A stretch of DNA of 64,000 nt from Nocardia inohanensis NBRC 100128 (GTDB taxonomy: Bacteria > Actinomycetota > Actinomycetes > Mycobacteriales > Mycobacteriaceae). Under the pieces are notes generated by a model. That model saw nothing but the letters and a program-made list of their open reading frames with translations, did not search any database and was not told the origin of the DNA. Positions 35,746 through 44,654 of this stretch are shown one piece after another. Where the stretch lies: NCBI RefSeq assembly GCF_001612945.1, contig NZ_BDBK01000017.1, forward strand, positions 481,646 to 545,645, read 5' to 3'. Made by a program: the position numbers and the translations under genes. Position 1 is the first letter of the stretch; every line of letters starts with the position of its first letter.

Positions 35746-36705
35746 TCAGATCGCCTGGGTCGGGGTCCGCGTCAGGGCCTGGCGCAAGGCGGCGAAGGCG
35801 GAGTCGTTGGCGCGCTGGGTTTCTCGCAGGTGGAAGGCCATGGACATGAAGCCGTGCACGGTGCCGTTCCAGCGGTGGATCTCGGCGGCGATGCCGGCGT
35901 CGCGCAGTCGCTGACCGTACGCTTCGCCCTCGTCGCGCAGCGGATCGAACTCCGCGGTGGCGATGTAGGCGGGCGGGAGGCCGGTGAGGTCGGCGAGCAT
36001 CGGATTGGCGTACGGATTCGCCTTGTCCGCTTCGGAATTCAGGTATTGCCGCCAGTACCAGCGCAGGTGCGCCGCGGTCGTGAAGTAGCCCTCGGCATTG
36101 TCGGTGTAGGAGCCGCTGTCGGTGGCGGGATCCAGCATCGGGTACATCAGCAGCTGGAAGACGACGTCGGGGATACCGTTGTCGCGGGCTTGCAGGGCGG
36201 CGACGGTGGCGAGATTGCCGCCCGCGCTGTCGCCCGCGACCGCGAGGCGGGCGGGGTCGCCGCCGAGGGATTCGGCATTGTCGGCCACCCAGCGCAGTAC
36301 GGCGTAGGCGTCGTCGGCGGCCGCCGGGAAGCGGGCGTCGGGTGCGCGGCGGTAGTCGACCGAAATCACCATCACCCCGGCCGCATTGGCCATCATGCGG
36401 CAGAACTTGTCGTGACTCTCCAAGTTGCACAGGACGAATCCGCCGCCGTGATAGAAGACGACTACCGCCGGGGTCGGTTCGGCATCGAGCGGCCGGTACA
36501 GCCGCACCGGGATCTCCGGCGCGTCGATCGGGCCGGGCACCAGCCATTCCTCCACCGCCGCAACGGGAATCGGTTCGGCCTGCACGGCGGGGCGGGAAGC
36601 CAGGAAGGCCCGCGCTTCGGCGGCGTCGAGCACCTCGGTGCCCAAAGCCGGGAAGGCCGCCGACGCGGCATCCACAAAGGTCTGCCATTCGGGAGACAGA
36701 GACAT
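35746..36705 (-). CDS. Alpha/beta hydrolase, hormone-sensitive lipase family
   Basis: 319 residues. The HSL oxyanion motif HGGG is at 86-89, the nucleophile is S160 in GDSAGG, the acid is D254 in EFDPLRDEG and the histidine is H284 in TVHGFMS. It belongs with mycobacterial LipH/LipI/LipR-type esterases that act on short acyl esters, steroid esters or lactones. No signal peptide. The SDR gene at 36797-37549 lies upstream on the same strand, separated by a terminator hairpin at 36749-36776, so it may have its own promoter. Confidence 0.92.
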   Translation of the reverse strand: MSLSPEWQTFVDAASAAFPALGTEVLDAAEARAFLASRPAVQAEPIPVAAVEEWLVPGPIDAPEIPVRLYRPLDAEPTPAVVVFYHGGGFVLCNLESHDKFCRMMANAAGVMVISVDYRRAPDARFPAAADDAYAVLRWVADNAESLGGDPARLAVAGDSAGGNLATVAALQARDNGIPDVVFQLLMYPMLDPATDSGSYTDNAEGYFTTAAHLRWYWRQYLNSEADKANPYANPMLADLTGLPPAYIATAEFDPLRDEGEAYGQRLRDAGIAAEIHRWNGTVHGFMSMAFHLRETQRANDSAFAALRQALTRTPTQAI

Positions 36706-36748
36706 GAGGAACTCCTTTGCGCCGGAAGGCGTTTGAGAAACGAGTCGG

Positions 36749-36776
36749 GCCGCCGCCCGGATGGGCGGCGGCCCGC
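36749..36776 (-). terminator. Hairpin between the SDR and hydrolase genes
   Basis: A perfect 12-bp GC stem (36749-36760 with 36765-36776) with a GGAT loop lies 20 bases after the SDR stop at 36797. No T-run. Confidence 0.7.
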
Positions 36777-36796
36777 CCCGGTTCGAGGATCGAGGA

Positions 36797-37549
36797 CTAC
36801 ATGCCGCGCGGGATGAACTTGCCGGCGGCCAGACCGCCGTCCACGGTCACCTCCGCGCCGGTGATGTAGGCCGAGGCGTCGGAGGCCAGGAAGGCGACCA
36901 GTTCGGCGACCTCCTCGGGCAGGCCGGTGCGCTCCAGCGGCAGGGTCGGGAAGCTGCCCGGGCCGGTGGTCAGGTAGGGCACCATCGGGGTGGCGATGGG
37001 GCCGGGATGCACCGAGTTGACGCGGATCCGGGCCGGGCCGAGCTCCAGCGCGGAGATCTTGGACAGGCCGCGCAGACCCCACTTGGAGGAGCCGTAGGCG
37101 GAGTGGTTCATCAGGCCCTCGAGCCCGGCCTGCGAGGAGATGTTGACGATGGAACCGCCGCCGTTCTCGATCATGCCCGGCACCACGGCCTGGATGCCCA
37201 GGAACGCGCCGACCAGGTTGACCTTCAGAATGCGCTCCAGCTCTTCGGGAGTGGTCTCCATGAGCGGCTTCATGATGTAGATGGCGGCATTGTTGACCAG
37301 CACGTCGAGCTTGCCGAAGGTCGAAACGGCCGTCTGCACGGCGGTTTTCCAGCTCTCGGCGTCGGTGACGTCGTGGCGCACGAAGACGGCGGCGTCGCCG
37401 AGGGCGTCGGCGAGCTCCTTACCCTCGGCCTCGAGCACATCGGTGATGACGACCTTGGCGCCGCGCTCCACGAACAGGCGGGCCTCGGCCGCGCCCTGGC
37501 CGCGCGCGGCACCGGTGATCAGGGCGACTTTGCCGTTCAGATCAGCCAT
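36797..37549 (-). CDS. Short-chain dehydrogenase, 20-beta-hydroxysteroid dehydrogenase-like
   Basis: 250 residues from the ATG at 37549 with ribosome site GAAGGAA. The cofactor motif TGAARGQG is at 12-19, NNAA near 87, and the catalytic S139, Y152 and K156 are all present. It resembles FabG3 (Rv2002), a 20-beta-HSD-type enzyme, and is a close relative of the two SDRs at 38946 and 41378, with catalytic residues at identical positions. The LLM-type oxidoreductase gene lies 22 bases upstream, so these two form an operon. The substrate is inferred to be a hydroxy/keto group on a steroid-like ring. Confidence 0.9.
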   Translation of the reverse strand: MADLNGKVALITGAARGQGAAEARLFVERGAKVVITDVLEAEGKELADALGDAAVFVRHDVTDAESWKTAVQTAVSTFGKLDVLVNNAAIYIMKPLMETTPEELERILKVNLVGAFLGIQAVVPGMIENGGGSIVNISSQAGLEGLMNHSAYGSSKWGLRGLSKISALELGPARIRVNSVHPGPIATPMVPYLTTGPGSFPTLPLERTGLPEEVAELVAFLASDASAYITGAEVTVDGGLAAGKFIPRGM

Positions 37550-37571
37550 TTCGGTTCCTTCTTCTCGGTTG

Positions 37572-38699
37572 CTACTGGTGGCGGAAGTGGGGGATGACCT
37601 TCTCGCCCCACTGGCGGATGGTCTCCATGCAGGCGTCCTGCGGGACGGTGCCCATCTGAATGAGGCAGAGAATCTCGTCGGCCCCGGCGGCCTGGAGCCG
37701 CTCCACATAGGCGATGGCGTCGTCGGCGGTGCCGTAGGCGTGCTCGGTATTGAAGATGGCGGTCGCGCCGGTCTTCACCGGAATCTTGGCTTCGTGCAGG
37801 TAGGCGACGTGTTCGGCTTCGGCTGCGCGCATCTGGGCGACGGCGTCGGCGTTCGGGTCGACGGCCTCGTCGGGGACCGGCCCGGCACCGTAGTAATGCT
37901 TGATGGCCTGGGCGAAGAACCGCTGCCCGCGCGCCCCGATCTGGATGGCCTGCTCGCGATCGTCGAGCACGATGGTCGGGCACAGCGCCGCGAAGTGATC
38001 GTTCACCACGGTGGACACGAACCGCTCCCCGGTGCGCGCGGCAATGGCGTCGTCGTAGATGCGGCGCAGTTCGGCGATTTCCGCGACGCCCGCGAAACCC
38101 AGTACGAGAGCGCCGATTCCGTACTCCGCCGCGAGCTTCAGGGTGTCCTTCTTGGTGCATGCCATGAACAGCGGCGGGTGCGGCCGCTGCACCGGCCGCG
38201 GCAGCAGATGGTGCGGCGAGATATCCAAAAGCTCACCGTGGTACTCGAATTCGGCTTCCGGGTCCTGCCAGGCGGCCGCGATCATCCGCAGTGATTCCTC
38301 GACCTCCCGATAGGTCCGCGCGGGATCGACTCCGCACATGGAGGTTTCGACCTCGGTGGATCCACGCCCCGCGCCCAGGTTCAGCCGCCCGCCCGAGAGC
38401 ACGTCGAGCATGGCCGCGCGCTCGGCCGCCCGCACGGGATGGTTGAAGTTGAACGGCATGCACACCACACCGTGCCCGATGCGCACCCGCGAGGTCTTGG
38501 CCGCCACCCAGGTCAGGAAGATCTCCGGCGCGCTCATGTGCGCGTACCACTTGAGCCCGTGATGCTCGACCGCCCAGACGGTGTCGAACCCCATCTCGTC
38601 GGCCAGCACCGCCTGTTCGACGGAGTCCCGCAACACCTGCGCCTCGTGCTCGGCCGTCGGATCCGTCATCTGAGCTTCGAAGATCATCGAGAACTTCAT
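37572..38699 (-). CDS. LLM-class flavin-dependent oxidoreductase (luciferase-like)
   Basis: 375 residues from the ATG at 38699 with ribosome site CAGGAG. The TIM-barrel bacterial luciferase fold is shown by FEAQMTDP, AVEHHGLKWY, VRIGHGVVCMPFNFNHPVR and LGAGRGSTEVE. Family members use FMNH2 or F420 to add oxygen to, or reduce, ketones, aldehydes or ring carbons. It shares an operon with the SDR just downstream and is divergent from the SDR-KstD operon, with a palindrome between. A Baeyer-Villiger-type or hydroxylating step in ring degradation is plausible but not shown; the cofactor is undecided. Confidence 0.87.
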   Translation of the reverse strand: MKFSMIFEAQMTDPTAEHEAQVLRDSVEQAVLADEMGFDTVWAVEHHGLKWYAHMSAPEIFLTWVAAKTSRVRIGHGVVCMPFNFNHPVRAAERAAMLDVLSGGRLNLGAGRGSTEVETSMCGVDPARTYREVEESLRMIAAAWQDPEAEFEYHGELLDISPHHLLPRPVQRPHPPLFMACTKKDTLKLAAEYGIGALVLGFAGVAEIAELRRIYDDAIAARTGERFVSTVVNDHFAALCPTIVLDDREQAIQIGARGQRFFAQAIKHYYGAGPVPDEAVDPNADAVAQMRAAEAEHVAYLHEAKIPVKTGATAIFNTEHAYGTADDAIAYVERLQAAGADEILCLIQMGTVPQDACMETIRQWGEKVIPHFRHQ

Positions 38700-38820
38700 C
38701 AGAGACTCCTGGTTCCGGCTGGTCGAGGCGGCAATGCCTAACCGAAATACTTCTGCACTCATACCTCCAGGTCATCGAGTTGTCTCAGTGGCCGGGACCA
38801 CACCATGCTCTCGATTAACT

Positions 38821-38837
38821 ACCGACTTACCGTCGGT
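38821..38837. promoter_or_regulatory. Inverted repeat ACCGAC-ttacc-GTCGGT, candidate operator
   Basis: A perfect 6+5+6 palindrome lies in the 246-base divergent region between the LLM oxidoreductase and the SDR-KstD operon. It does not match the KstR or KstR2 motifs of mycobacterial sterol genes as I know them. No regulator gene is next to it. Confidence 0.45.
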
Positions 38838-38945
38838 TCATCAGCCACATTTCCAGCCCTGCGCCGCGCATTACGCGCGGCACGGGTGCCAAAGAGCGGA
38901 GATGCGGTCGCGTCGGGTGATGGTGAATCAGAAGGACGGGAATCC

Positions 38946-39701
38946 GTGGGACAGCTGGACGGCAAGGTAGCCCTCGTCACGGGCGGTGCGCGCGGGATGG
39001 GCGCGGAGCATGTACGGCGATTCGTCGCCGAGGGTGCCCGCGTGGTGTTCGGTGACGTGCTCGACGAGGAGGGTAAGGCCCTGGCGGCCGAGCTGGGCGA
39101 CGCCGTTCACTATGTGCACCACGATGTGACCAGTGAAAGTGACTGGGAAGCAGCGGTTTCCGAGGCGGTGTCGCGGTTCGGCAAGCTCGATGTGCTGATC
39201 AACAATGCCGGCATTCTGCGTTTCAAGCGCATCACCGAGATGAGCCTGGACGAGTTCCAGACCATTATGAATATCAATGTGACCGGCGCGTTCCTCGGCA
39301 TCAAGACCGCCGCGGCCGCCCTCACCAATGCCGGCGGCGGTTCCATCGTCAATGTGTCCTCGGTCGAGGGTTTCGTCGGCGCCGCCGGCCTGTCCGCCTA
39401 CAGCGCGAGCAAATTCGCGCTGCGCGGGCTCACCAAATCCGCCGCGCGGGAGCTGGGCCACTCGGGTATCCGGGTGAACTCGCTGCATCCCGGCGGTATC
39501 GCCACCCCCATGACCGCCGCGGTCGCGGGCGCGTCCGGGGTGGACGGCAATACCTTCTTCTCCGAATTGCCCATTCCGCGCTGGGGTCAGCCGGTCGAGG
39601 TCTCCGAGGTGGCGTTGTTCCTGGCCTCCGATGCCTCGAGCTATTGCACGGGCGGCGAATTCGTCGTCGACGGCGGCATGTTGACCAGCTGCGGCTATTA
39701 A
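38946..39701 (+). CDS. Short-chain dehydrogenase, Rv2002 (20-beta-HSD)-like
   Basis: 251 residues from a GTG at 38946 preceded by AAGGACGGGA; the frame upstream is not protein-like. The cofactor motif TGGARGMG is at 12-19, with catalytic S139, Y152 and K156. The N-terminal half is strikingly like M. tuberculosis FabG3/Rv2002 (GKVALVTGGARGMGAEHVR, then FGDVLDEEGKA), an NADH-dependent 20-beta-hydroxysteroid dehydrogenase. It leads a tight plus-strand operon with the KstD-like flavoprotein (13-base gap) and two further SDRs. Confidence 0.91.
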   Translation: MGQLDGKVALVTGGARGMGAEHVRRFVAEGARVVFGDVLDEEGKALAAELGDAVHYVHHDVTSESDWEAAVSEAVSRFGKLDVLINNAGILRFKRITEMSLDEFQTIMNINVTGAFLGIKTAAAALTNAGGGSIVNVSSVEGFVGAAGLSAYSASKFALRGLTKSAARELGHSGIRVNSLHPGGIATPMTAAVAGASGVDGNTFFSELPIPRWGQPVEVSEVALFLASDASSYCTGGEFVVDGGMLTSCGY

Positions 39702-39714
39702 GGACTGAACTCTC

Positions 39715-41376
39715 ATGGAATTCGAATTCGACGTCGTGGTCGTGGGTTCCGGTGCGGCGGGTATGACCGCCGCGCTGACCGCCGCCTATCGGGGCCTGTC
39801 GGTCACCTTGATCGAGAAGAGCCATCTGTTCGGTGGTTCCACCGCGCGCTCGGGCGGCGGCATCTGGGTGCCGAACAATCCGGTCTTGCAGGCGGCCGGG
39901 GTGCCGGACAGCCCGACCATGGCGCGCACGTATCTGAAAGCCGTTGTCGGCGATCGGGTTCCGGACGCCAAGCAGCGCGCGTTCCTGGAGCACGGCCCGG
40001 AGATGTTCCGGTTCATCGGGGCTCGCTCCAAGTATTGGGAGTTCGCTTACGACCGAGGTTATTCCGACTACCATCCGGAGTTCCCGGGCGGGCTGGCGCA
40101 GGGTCGCAGCATCGAGCCCAAGCCGATCGACGGGCGACTGCTGGGCGGCGATCTGCACAAGATCAACAAGCCGACCATGTCCGCGCCCAAGGGTATTGCC
40201 ATCACGGTCAAGGACTTCCACGACCTGAACATGATCGCCCGCACCTGGGCGGGCAAGAAGACCGCGATCAAGGTCGGCGCGCTCACCGCGCTGAACATGA
40301 TCAAGGGCGCGCTGCCGCTGAGCCTGGGCAAGGCGCTCGCCGCCCGGCTGTGGCTGTCGCTGCGCGACGCGGGCGTGCCGGTGTGGCTGAACACGCCGCT
40401 CACCGAGGTCATCGTCGAGAACGGCGTGGTGGTCGGCGTCCAGGCCGAGCACGAGGGTCGCCCGGTGACCATCAAGGCCAAGCGTGGCGTGGTGCTCGCG
40501 GCCGGCGGGTTCGAGCACAACCTGGAGATGCGTAAGCAGTACATCGCCGGACCGCAGAACACCGCGTGGACCGTGGGCGCGACCGAGAACATCGGCGAAG
40601 GCATCGTCGCGGGCCAGAAGGCCGGTGGCGCGGTCGATCTCATGGACGACGCCTGGTGGGGCCCGTCGGTGCGCAATCCCGACGGCCCGCCGTTCTTCAT
40701 GCTGGCCGAGCGTTCGCAGCCGGGCGCGATCGTGGTGAACGCCAAGGGTGAGCGGTTCGTCAACGAGTCCGCGCCGTACGTGAACGTCGTGCACACCATG
40801 TACGAGGAGGAGGAGAAGGTGCCGGGCAGCATTCCCGCGCACTTCATCTTCGATCAGAACTTCCGCGACCGGTACCTGTTCCTGGGCAACTTCCCCAAGC
40901 GCCCGCTGCCGCAGAAGTACTTCGACGCGGGCATCATCAAGCAGGCCGACACGCTCGCCGAACTCGCTGCCAAGCTGGGCATTCCGGCCGACAAGCTGGC
41001 CGCCACGGTGGAGCGGTTCAACGGGTTCGCGCGCAACGGGCGCGACGAGGACTTCCTGCGCGGCGATTCCGCCTACGACCGCTACTACGGCGACCCGACC
41101 GTGAAGCCGAACCCGACCCTGGCTCCGCTGGAGCGCGGGCCGTTCTACGCGGTCGAGATGGTGCCGGGCGATCTGGGCACCAAGGGTGGCCTGGTCACCG
41201 ACGAGCACGCTCGCGTGCTGGACGAGCAGGGCGCGGTCATCGCCGGACTCTATGCGGCGGGCAACAATTCGGCCGCCGTGATGGGCAACGACTATGCCGG
41301 TGCGGGCGCGACCATCGGACCCGCCATGGTCTTCGGATACATCGCCGCCAACCACATGGCAGATCAGGAGCAGTGA
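39715..41376 (+). CDS. FAD-dependent 3-ketosteroid-delta1-dehydrogenase-like enzyme
   Basis: 553 residues. The FAD motif GSGAAG is at 11-16, the substrate loop ARSGGGIWVPNNPV at 44-57, and the C-terminal FAD signature GLYAAGNNSAAVMG with YAGAGATIGPAMVFGYIAA closes the fold. Y119 in YSDYHPE and Y478 in FYAVEMVPGDLGTKGG lie in the segments that hold the active-site tyrosines of KstD, which dehydrogenates ring A of 3-ketosteroids. It is longer than classical KstD (about 510-560) but in range. The SDRs around it would supply or use the 3-keto group. Steroid is the best guess; other cyclic ketones are possible. Confidence 0.87.
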   Translation: MEFEFDVVVVGSGAAGMTAALTAAYRGLSVTLIEKSHLFGGSTARSGGGIWVPNNPVLQAAGVPDSPTMARTYLKAVVGDRVPDAKQRAFLEHGPEMFRFIGARSKYWEFAYDRGYSDYHPEFPGGLAQGRSIEPKPIDGRLLGGDLHKINKPTMSAPKGIAITVKDFHDLNMIARTWAGKKTAIKVGALTALNMIKGALPLSLGKALAARLWLSLRDAGVPVWLNTPLTEVIVENGVVVGVQAEHEGRPVTIKAKRGVVLAAGGFEHNLEMRKQYIAGPQNTAWTVGATENIGEGIVAGQKAGGAVDLMDDAWWGPSVRNPDGPPFFMLAERSQPGAIVVNAKGERFVNESAPYVNVVHTMYEEEEKVPGSIPAHFIFDQNFRDRYLFLGNFPKRPLPQKYFDAGIIKQADTLAELAAKLGIPADKLAATVERFNGFARNGRDEDFLRGDSAYDRYYGDPTVKPNPTLAPLERGPFYAVEMVPGDLGTKGGLVTDEHARVLDEQGAVIAGLYAAGNNSAAVMGNDYAGAGATIGPAMVFGYIAANHMADQEQ

Positions 41377-41377
41377 C

Positions 41378-42109
41378 ATGGGACGGGTCGATACCAAGGT
41401 CGTGATCGTCACCGGCGGTGCGCGCGGTATGGGTGCGGCGTTCGCGCGCAAGCTGGTGAGTGAGGGCGCGAAGGTCGTCATCGCCGATGTGCTGGTGGAC
41501 GAGGGCGCGGCGCTGGCCGCTGAACTCGGCGACGGCGCGCTGTTCCAGGCCCTGGACGTGACCGACGAAAACGCTTGGAACGATGTGGTTTCCACGGCGG
41601 AAGCGAAGTTCGGCCCCGTCTCCGGTCTGGTCAACAATGCGGGCATCGTGCACGTGGATCCGATCGAGAAGCTCTCGGAAGCCGACTACCGCAAGGTCAT
41701 CGACGTCAACCAGGTCGGTGTGTTCCTGGGGATGAAGGCCGTCGTCGGCTCCATGCGGCGCGCGGGCGTCGGATCGATCGTGAACATCTCCTCGACCGGC
41801 GGGCTGATCGGCTACTCGAACATCCTGGGTTACGTCGCCTCCAAATGGGCGGTGCGCGGCATGACGAAAACCGCTGCGCAGGAACTGGCTTCGGACAATA
41901 TCCGCGCCAACTCCGTGCATCCCGGCATCGTCGCCACCGAAATGGTCGCCACCTCGGAGCGTTCGGCGAGCATCGCGAAGAACCAGCCCATCGCCCGCCC
42001 GGGCACCCCCGAGGAACTCGCCAACCTGGTGCTGTTCCTCATCTCGGACGAATCCTCCTACAGCACCGGGTCGGAATTCATCGCCGACGGCGGCTTCACC
42101 ACTCAGTAA
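41378..42109 (+). CDS. Short-chain dehydrogenase, 20-beta-HSD-like
   Basis: 243 residues. The ATG at 41378 lies one base after the KstD-like stop, with the ribosome site AGGAGCAG inside the previous gene. The cofactor motif TGGARGMG is at 12-19; S139, Y152 and K156 occupy the same positions as in the SDRs at 36797 and 38946, which points to recent paralogues. The C-terminus ends with STGSEFIADGGFTTQ, the typical FabG-type end. It oxidises or reduces a ring hydroxyl, by inference, on the same substrate family as its operon partners. Confidence 0.9.
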   Translation: MGRVDTKVVIVTGGARGMGAAFARKLVSEGAKVVIADVLVDEGAALAAELGDGALFQALDVTDENAWNDVVSTAEAKFGPVSGLVNNAGIVHVDPIEKLSEADYRKVIDVNQVGVFLGMKAVVGSMRRAGVGSIVNISSTGGLIGYSNILGYVASKWAVRGMTKTAAQELASDNIRANSVHPGIVATEMVATSERSASIAKNQPIARPGTPEELANLVLFLISDESSYSTGSEFIADGGFTTQ

Positions 42110-42120
42110 GGAACAAGCCC

Positions 42121-42936
42121 ATGAAGGACTTCCGCGGCAAGGTCGCCGTCATCACCGGCGCGGGCGCCGGTATCGGCCGGGCGCTGGCCCTGGAACTGGC
42201 CCGCAACGGCGCGCAGCTGGCGCTGTCGGGCCGGAATCTCGAGAATGTCGCCGAGACGGTGGCGCTCTGCGAGAAGGAGGGCGCGAAGGCGAAGGCGTAC
42301 CAGCTGGACGTCACCGATCGCGCCGCGGTGTACGCGCACGCCGATGAGGTGGTCGCGGACTTCGGCAAGGTGAATATCGTCATCAACAATGCGGGCGTCT
42401 CGCTGACCGCCAATATCGAGGATGTCGCCTGGGAAGACCTGGAGTGGATCTTCGGCATCAACTTCTGGGGCACCGCGCACGGCACCAAAGCCTTTCTGCC
42501 GCACGTGATCGCCTCCGGTGACGGGCACATCGCCAATGTGTCGTCCATGTTCGGCCTGGTGGCCTGCCCCAGCCAGGGCGGCTACAGCTCCTCGAAGTAC
42601 GCCATGCACGGCTTCACCGACGCGCTGCGCCAGGAAATGATCATCGCGGGCCACAATGTGGGCGTCTCCTCCGTGCACCCGGGCATGATCAAGACCGAAA
42701 TCGCCTGGAAGGCCCGCGCTTCCGCCAATCGCGACCGCGACGCGCTGGCCGAGAACTTCGACCGGCTGGCCCAGACCAGCCCCGAGGTCTGCGCCAAGAC
42801 CGTGCTCAACGGCATCCGCAAGAACAAGCCGCTCATCCTGATCGGCAAGGACGCCAAGGCGATGAACATCATGCGCCGCCTGCTCGGCTCCGGCTACATG
42901 AAGCCGCTGACCGCGCAGATGCGCAAGGAAATCTAG
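42121..42936 (+). CDS. Short-chain dehydrogenase, SadH-like
   Basis: 271 residues starting 11 bases after the previous stop. The cofactor motif TGAGAGIG is at 12-19; the catalytic residues are in ANVSS (near 141), Y155 and K159 (YSSSKYAMHGF). It is a different SDR subgroup from its neighbours: the N-terminus (MKDFRGKVAVITGAGAGIGR) and C-terminus (MRRLLGSGYMKPLTAQMRK) resemble SadH of the mycobacterial mymA operon. It ends the plus-strand operon, and a strong hairpin separates it from the convergent CoA ligase. Confidence 0.9.
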   Translation: MKDFRGKVAVITGAGAGIGRALALELARNGAQLALSGRNLENVAETVALCEKEGAKAKAYQLDVTDRAAVYAHADEVVADFGKVNIVINNAGVSLTANIEDVAWEDLEWIFGINFWGTAHGTKAFLPHVIASGDGHIANVSSMFGLVACPSQGGYSSSKYAMHGFTDALRQEMIIAGHNVGVSSVHPGMIKTEIAWKARASANRDRDALAENFDRLAQTSPEVCAKTVLNGIRKNKPLILIGKDAKAMNIMRRLLGSGYMKPLTAQMRKEI

Positions 42937-42972
42937 GTCCCGTCGCCGCCGCGATCCGGCGAACGGGCCTAC

Positions 42973-43012
42973 GGCCGGCAGCCCCGCACTCCAGTGCGCG
43001 GGGTTGCCGGCC
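42973..43012. terminator. Bidirectional terminator
   Basis: A 15-bp stem with one G-T pair (42973-42987 with 42998-43012) lies in the 92-base gap between the convergent SDR and CoA-ligase genes. Confidence 0.78.
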
Positions 43013-43028
43013 GCCTGCGCAGCGGCCG

Positions 43029-44654
43029 CTATGCCGGATTGCGCAATTGGGCTTTGAGGACCTTGCCGCCGGCATTGCGGGGCAGACTGTCGGTGAAGAC
43101 GACCTCGCGCGGAACCTTGTAGCCGGCCAGCTTGTCCCGGGACCATTCGATGATGGCTTCGGCGATGGCCTCGGCATCGTCGATATCGGCCCGGGGGACC
43201 ACCACGGCGCGGCCGACCTCGCCGAGCCGGGGATCGGGGACGCCGACCACCGCGACATCGCGAATATTCGGGTGTTGCAACAGGACTCGTTCGATCTCGG
43301 CCGGGTAGGCGTTGAAGCCGCCGACGATGAACATGTCCTTGAGGCGGTCGGTGATGCGCAGGTAGCCGTCGGGGCCGAGGGCGCCGATATCGCCGGTGTG
43401 CAGGTAGCCGTCCGGGTCGACGACCTCGGCGGTGGCCTCCGGATCGTCGAGGTAGCCGCGCATGACGTTCGGGCCCTTGACGGTGATCTCACCGGATTCG
43501 CCGAGTTCGACTGGTGCGCCGTCGCGGCCGACAATGCGGATCTCGGTGCCGGGCAGGGCTTTTCCGACCGTGCCCGCGATGAGTTCGGTCGGGGCGTCCG
43601 GTGGGCAGACCGTCACCACGCCGACGGATTCGGTCAGACCGTAGGCGGTGAAAACGTAAGGCACGCGCAGGTCTTCGCGAATGCGGTCCACCAGTTCGGC
43701 GGGGATGGGCGCGCCGCCGGTGCCCGCCAGGCGGAGTGAGCCGAGCATGAATTCGGAGCGGTCGGCGTGCAGCAGATCGTCGAAAAGCGTTGGGGGACCC
43801 GCTAGGACGGTGATGCGCTCGTGCTCGATCAGGCGCAGCACGGACTGGGTTTCGAAGCGTTCGATGGGCACCATGGTGGCGGTGCGCAACAAGCAGGCGA
43901 TGATGCCCGCCTTGTAACCGAAGGTGTGGGAGAACGGATTGACCAGCAGGTAGCGATCACGGGCGCGCAGGGTGACCGCGTCGGCCCAGCGGGTGAAGAC
44001 CTCCAGCGTCTGGGCGTGGGTCGCCAATACGCCCTTGGGTGCGCCCGTGGTGCCGGAGGTGAACAGGATGTCGGAGATGTCGTCCGGGGCGACGGCCTCG
44101 GCGCGTTCGCGCGCGTACTCCGGCGGGACCACCGTGCCGGGGGCGAGGAAGCCCTGCCACGAACTGATATCCCAGTCCTCGGTGCTCTCCCCGGGTGCCT
44201 CATCGAGCAGGATCAGATGCTCCAGCTCGGGCAGCCCACCGGCCGCGGCCAGCATCGCCGGGTAATCGTGGCCCAGGAACTCCTGCACCGTGCAGACCGC
44301 CTTGGCGCGGCTGCGCACCAGCACCTCCGCGGCCTCCGGCCCGCGCAGCCGAGTACTGATCGGCACCAGCGTCGCGCCCGCACCCAGCATCCCCAGCGCC
44401 GCGGTGATCCACCGAATGCCGTTGGGAGCCCACATCCCGACCCGATCGCCCGCCTCGATACCCGATGCGATGGCGGCCCGCGTCACCGCACCGACCTCCG
44501 CGGCCAGCTCCCCGAAGGTCAGCCGCCCCGCCGGTCCGGCGATCGCGACCGCCTCCGGATACCGTTTCGCTCGATCCGCCAGCAGCGCCGGAATCGTCGA
44601 GATCGGGGCAGTCGCAGGACGCCCGCCCGTGGCTGCCGCATGCCGCCGATCCAT
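43029..44654 (-). CDS. AMP-forming acyl-CoA ligase, FadD3-like
   Basis: 541 residues from the ATG at 44654; the frame is open upstream without protein character. The phosphate loop TSGTTGAPKG is at 199-208, then YGLTES, the hinge YLRITDRLKDM and the catalytic lysine K531 in GGKVLK. The stretch from ITDRLKDMFIVGGFNAYPAEIE closely follows FadD3, the ligase that activates the last sterol ring fragment (HIP) in mycobacteria. It makes an acyl-CoA from a carboxylic acid, ATP and CoA. Convergent with the SDR-KstD operon and isolated from other acyl-CoA enzymes, so the acid it activates is not known. Confidence 0.9.
   Translation of the reverse strand: MDRRHAAATGGRPATAPISTIPALLADRAKRYPEAVAIAGPAGRLTFGELAAEVGAVTRAAIASGIEAGDRVGMWAPNGIRWITAALGMLGAGATLVPISTRLRGPEAAEVLVRSRAKAVCTVQEFLGHDYPAMLAAAGGLPELEHLILLDEAPGESTEDWDISSWQGFLAPGTVVPPEYARERAEAVAPDDISDILFTSGTTGAPKGVLATHAQTLEVFTRWADAVTLRARDRYLLVNPFSHTFGYKAGIIACLLRTATMVPIERFETQSVLRLIEHERITVLAGPPTLFDDLLHADRSEFMLGSLRLAGTGGAPIPAELVDRIREDLRVPYVFTAYGLTESVGVVTVCPPDAPTELIAGTVGKALPGTEIRIVGRDGAPVELGESGEITVKGPNVMRGYLDDPEATAEVVDPDGYLHTGDIGALGPDGYLRITDRLKDMFIVGGFNAYPAEIERVLLQHPNIRDVAVVGVPDPRLGEVGRAVVVPRADIDDAEAIAEAIIEWSRDKLAGYKVPREVVFTDSLPRNAGGKVLKAQLRNPA

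Noticed and set aside
38821..38837. KstR or KstR2 sterol operator
   Set aside because: The inverted repeat does not match either motif as known from mycobacteria; kept only as an unnamed operator candidate.
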